Shown in pieces: positions 13,417 to 13,664 of a stretch of 13,664 nt of DNA. Each line of letters starts with the position of its first letter. Positions within the stretch are counted from its first letter, which is position 1. The position numbers and the translations under genes are program-made. The stretch lies in assembly GCA_041687495.1 (NCBI GenBank), contig JAWLBR010000083.1, positions 1-13,664 on the forward strand, in the 5' to 3' direction. The notes under the pieces are model-generated. The model had not been told where the DNA came from, did no database searches, and saw only the letters and a program-made list of their open reading frames with translations. This stretch comes from JAWLBR01 sp041687495 (GTDB taxonomy: Bacteria > Bacillota > Limnochordia > DTU087 > JAAYGB01).

Positions 13417-13581
13417 AGAATACTGTGGTGCTTAGGCCCATCCTATGGTACCAGCCAATATGGCCTAGTACCGGATGCGCCCTAACATATTCTTCGGTCA
13501 ATGAATGTAGGCCGAAGGGGGCTATACATCCCCAATTGTTGTAGCAGCGTATATAAATTGAGTCAAGGGAGAGTTGAGGAA
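13417..13581 (+). other. Structured gene-free stretch before the sulfatase
   Basis: No gene is seen here. There are several inverted repeats: AAGAATA/TATTCTT (13416-13422, 13488-13494), TAGGCC/GGCCTA (13433-13438, 13462-13467), GGTAC-CA-GCC/GGC-CTA-GTACC (13447-13472) and CTTCGG/CCGAAG (13492-13497, 13512-13517). None is followed by a T-run, so a normal terminator for the ROK gene is not obvious. TATATA at 13550-13555 could be a -10 for the sulfatase. Confidence 0.4.
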
Positions 13582-13664
13582 ATGCGCGTCTTGTTTTTGG
13601 ATCTAGACACCCTGCGCCCCGACCACCTCGGATGTTACGGTTATCACCGTAATACATCACCGAA
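13582..13664 (+). CDS. Sulfatase, N-terminal fragment (runs off right edge)
   Basis: Only the first 27 codons lie in the window. The ATG at 13582 has AGGGAGAG 8 bases upstream. The translation begins MRVLFLDLDTLRPDHLGCYG and continues YHRNTSP, which is the conserved opening of the sulfatase/alkaline-phosphatase superfamily, where the first Asp residues bind the catalytic metal. No signal peptide precedes this motif, so the enzyme is probably cytoplasmic. The Cys/Ser that becomes formylglycine would be further on, outside the window, so class and substrate cannot be judged. It is in line with, and downstream of, the ROK regulator, which may control it. Confidence 0.82.
   Translation, partial: MRVLFLDLDTLRPDHLGCYGYHRNTSP

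Noticed and set aside
1..13664. CRISPR arrays, tRNA or rRNA genes, insertion sequences, phage or toxin-antitoxin genes
   Set aside because: No spaced direct repeats, cloverleaf sequences, transposase motifs or phage proteins were seen on either strand.

Overview
The window reads as part of the chromosome of an anaerobic, fermentative, polysaccharide-using bacterium, most likely a member of the Bacillota (Clostridia or Limnochordia type) of moderate G+C. The reasons are a four-subunit Hnd/HydABC-type [FeFe] hydrogenase, clostridial-style regulatory proteins (DRTGG, RsbW-like ATPase, PHP), strong GGAGG-type ribosome binding sites, frequent TTG/GTG starts and rho-independent terminators. No RNA gene, CRISPR array or insertion sequence was seen.

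Left part (1-2440, minus strand): the N-terminal 462 residues of a large cytoplasmic glycoside hydrolase that runs off the left edge; a 64-residue Ada-like zinc-binding mini-protein with its own terminator and candidate promoter; and a 144-residue coiled-coil protein built from four 14-residue repeats followed by a Gly/Ser/Gln/Tyr-rich tail, also with its own terminator.

Centre (2586-10785, minus strand): ten tightly packed genes that look like one operon, driven by a good sigma-A-type promoter at 10855-10883 and ended by a terminator at 2522-2559. In transcription order they are DRTGG protein, RsbW-like ATPase, sensory-type [FeFe]-hydrogenase-like protein, second DRTGG protein, PHP phosphoesterase, histidine-kinase-type ATPase, then hndB, hndA, hndC, hndD. 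The last four should form a soluble NAD(P)-linked, probably electron-bifurcating hydrogenase. The first six look like a regulatory or signalling module in which a catalytically altered H-cluster protein senses H2 or redox state and passes this to ATPase/kinase-like partners. How that module works is, to my knowledge, not established, and it is the most interesting content of the window.

Right part (11054-13664, plus strand): divergent from the operon, an alpha/beta-hydrolase of the acetyl-xylan-esterase (BD-FAE) type, a ROK-family repressor with a candidate operator in front of it, and the first 27 codons of a sulfatase that runs off the right edge. With the glycoside hydrolase on the left, these suggest that the hydrogenase locus sits among genes for breaking down decorated (acetylated, sulfated) plant or algal polysaccharides. 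H2 production would dispose of the electrons from fermenting those sugars.
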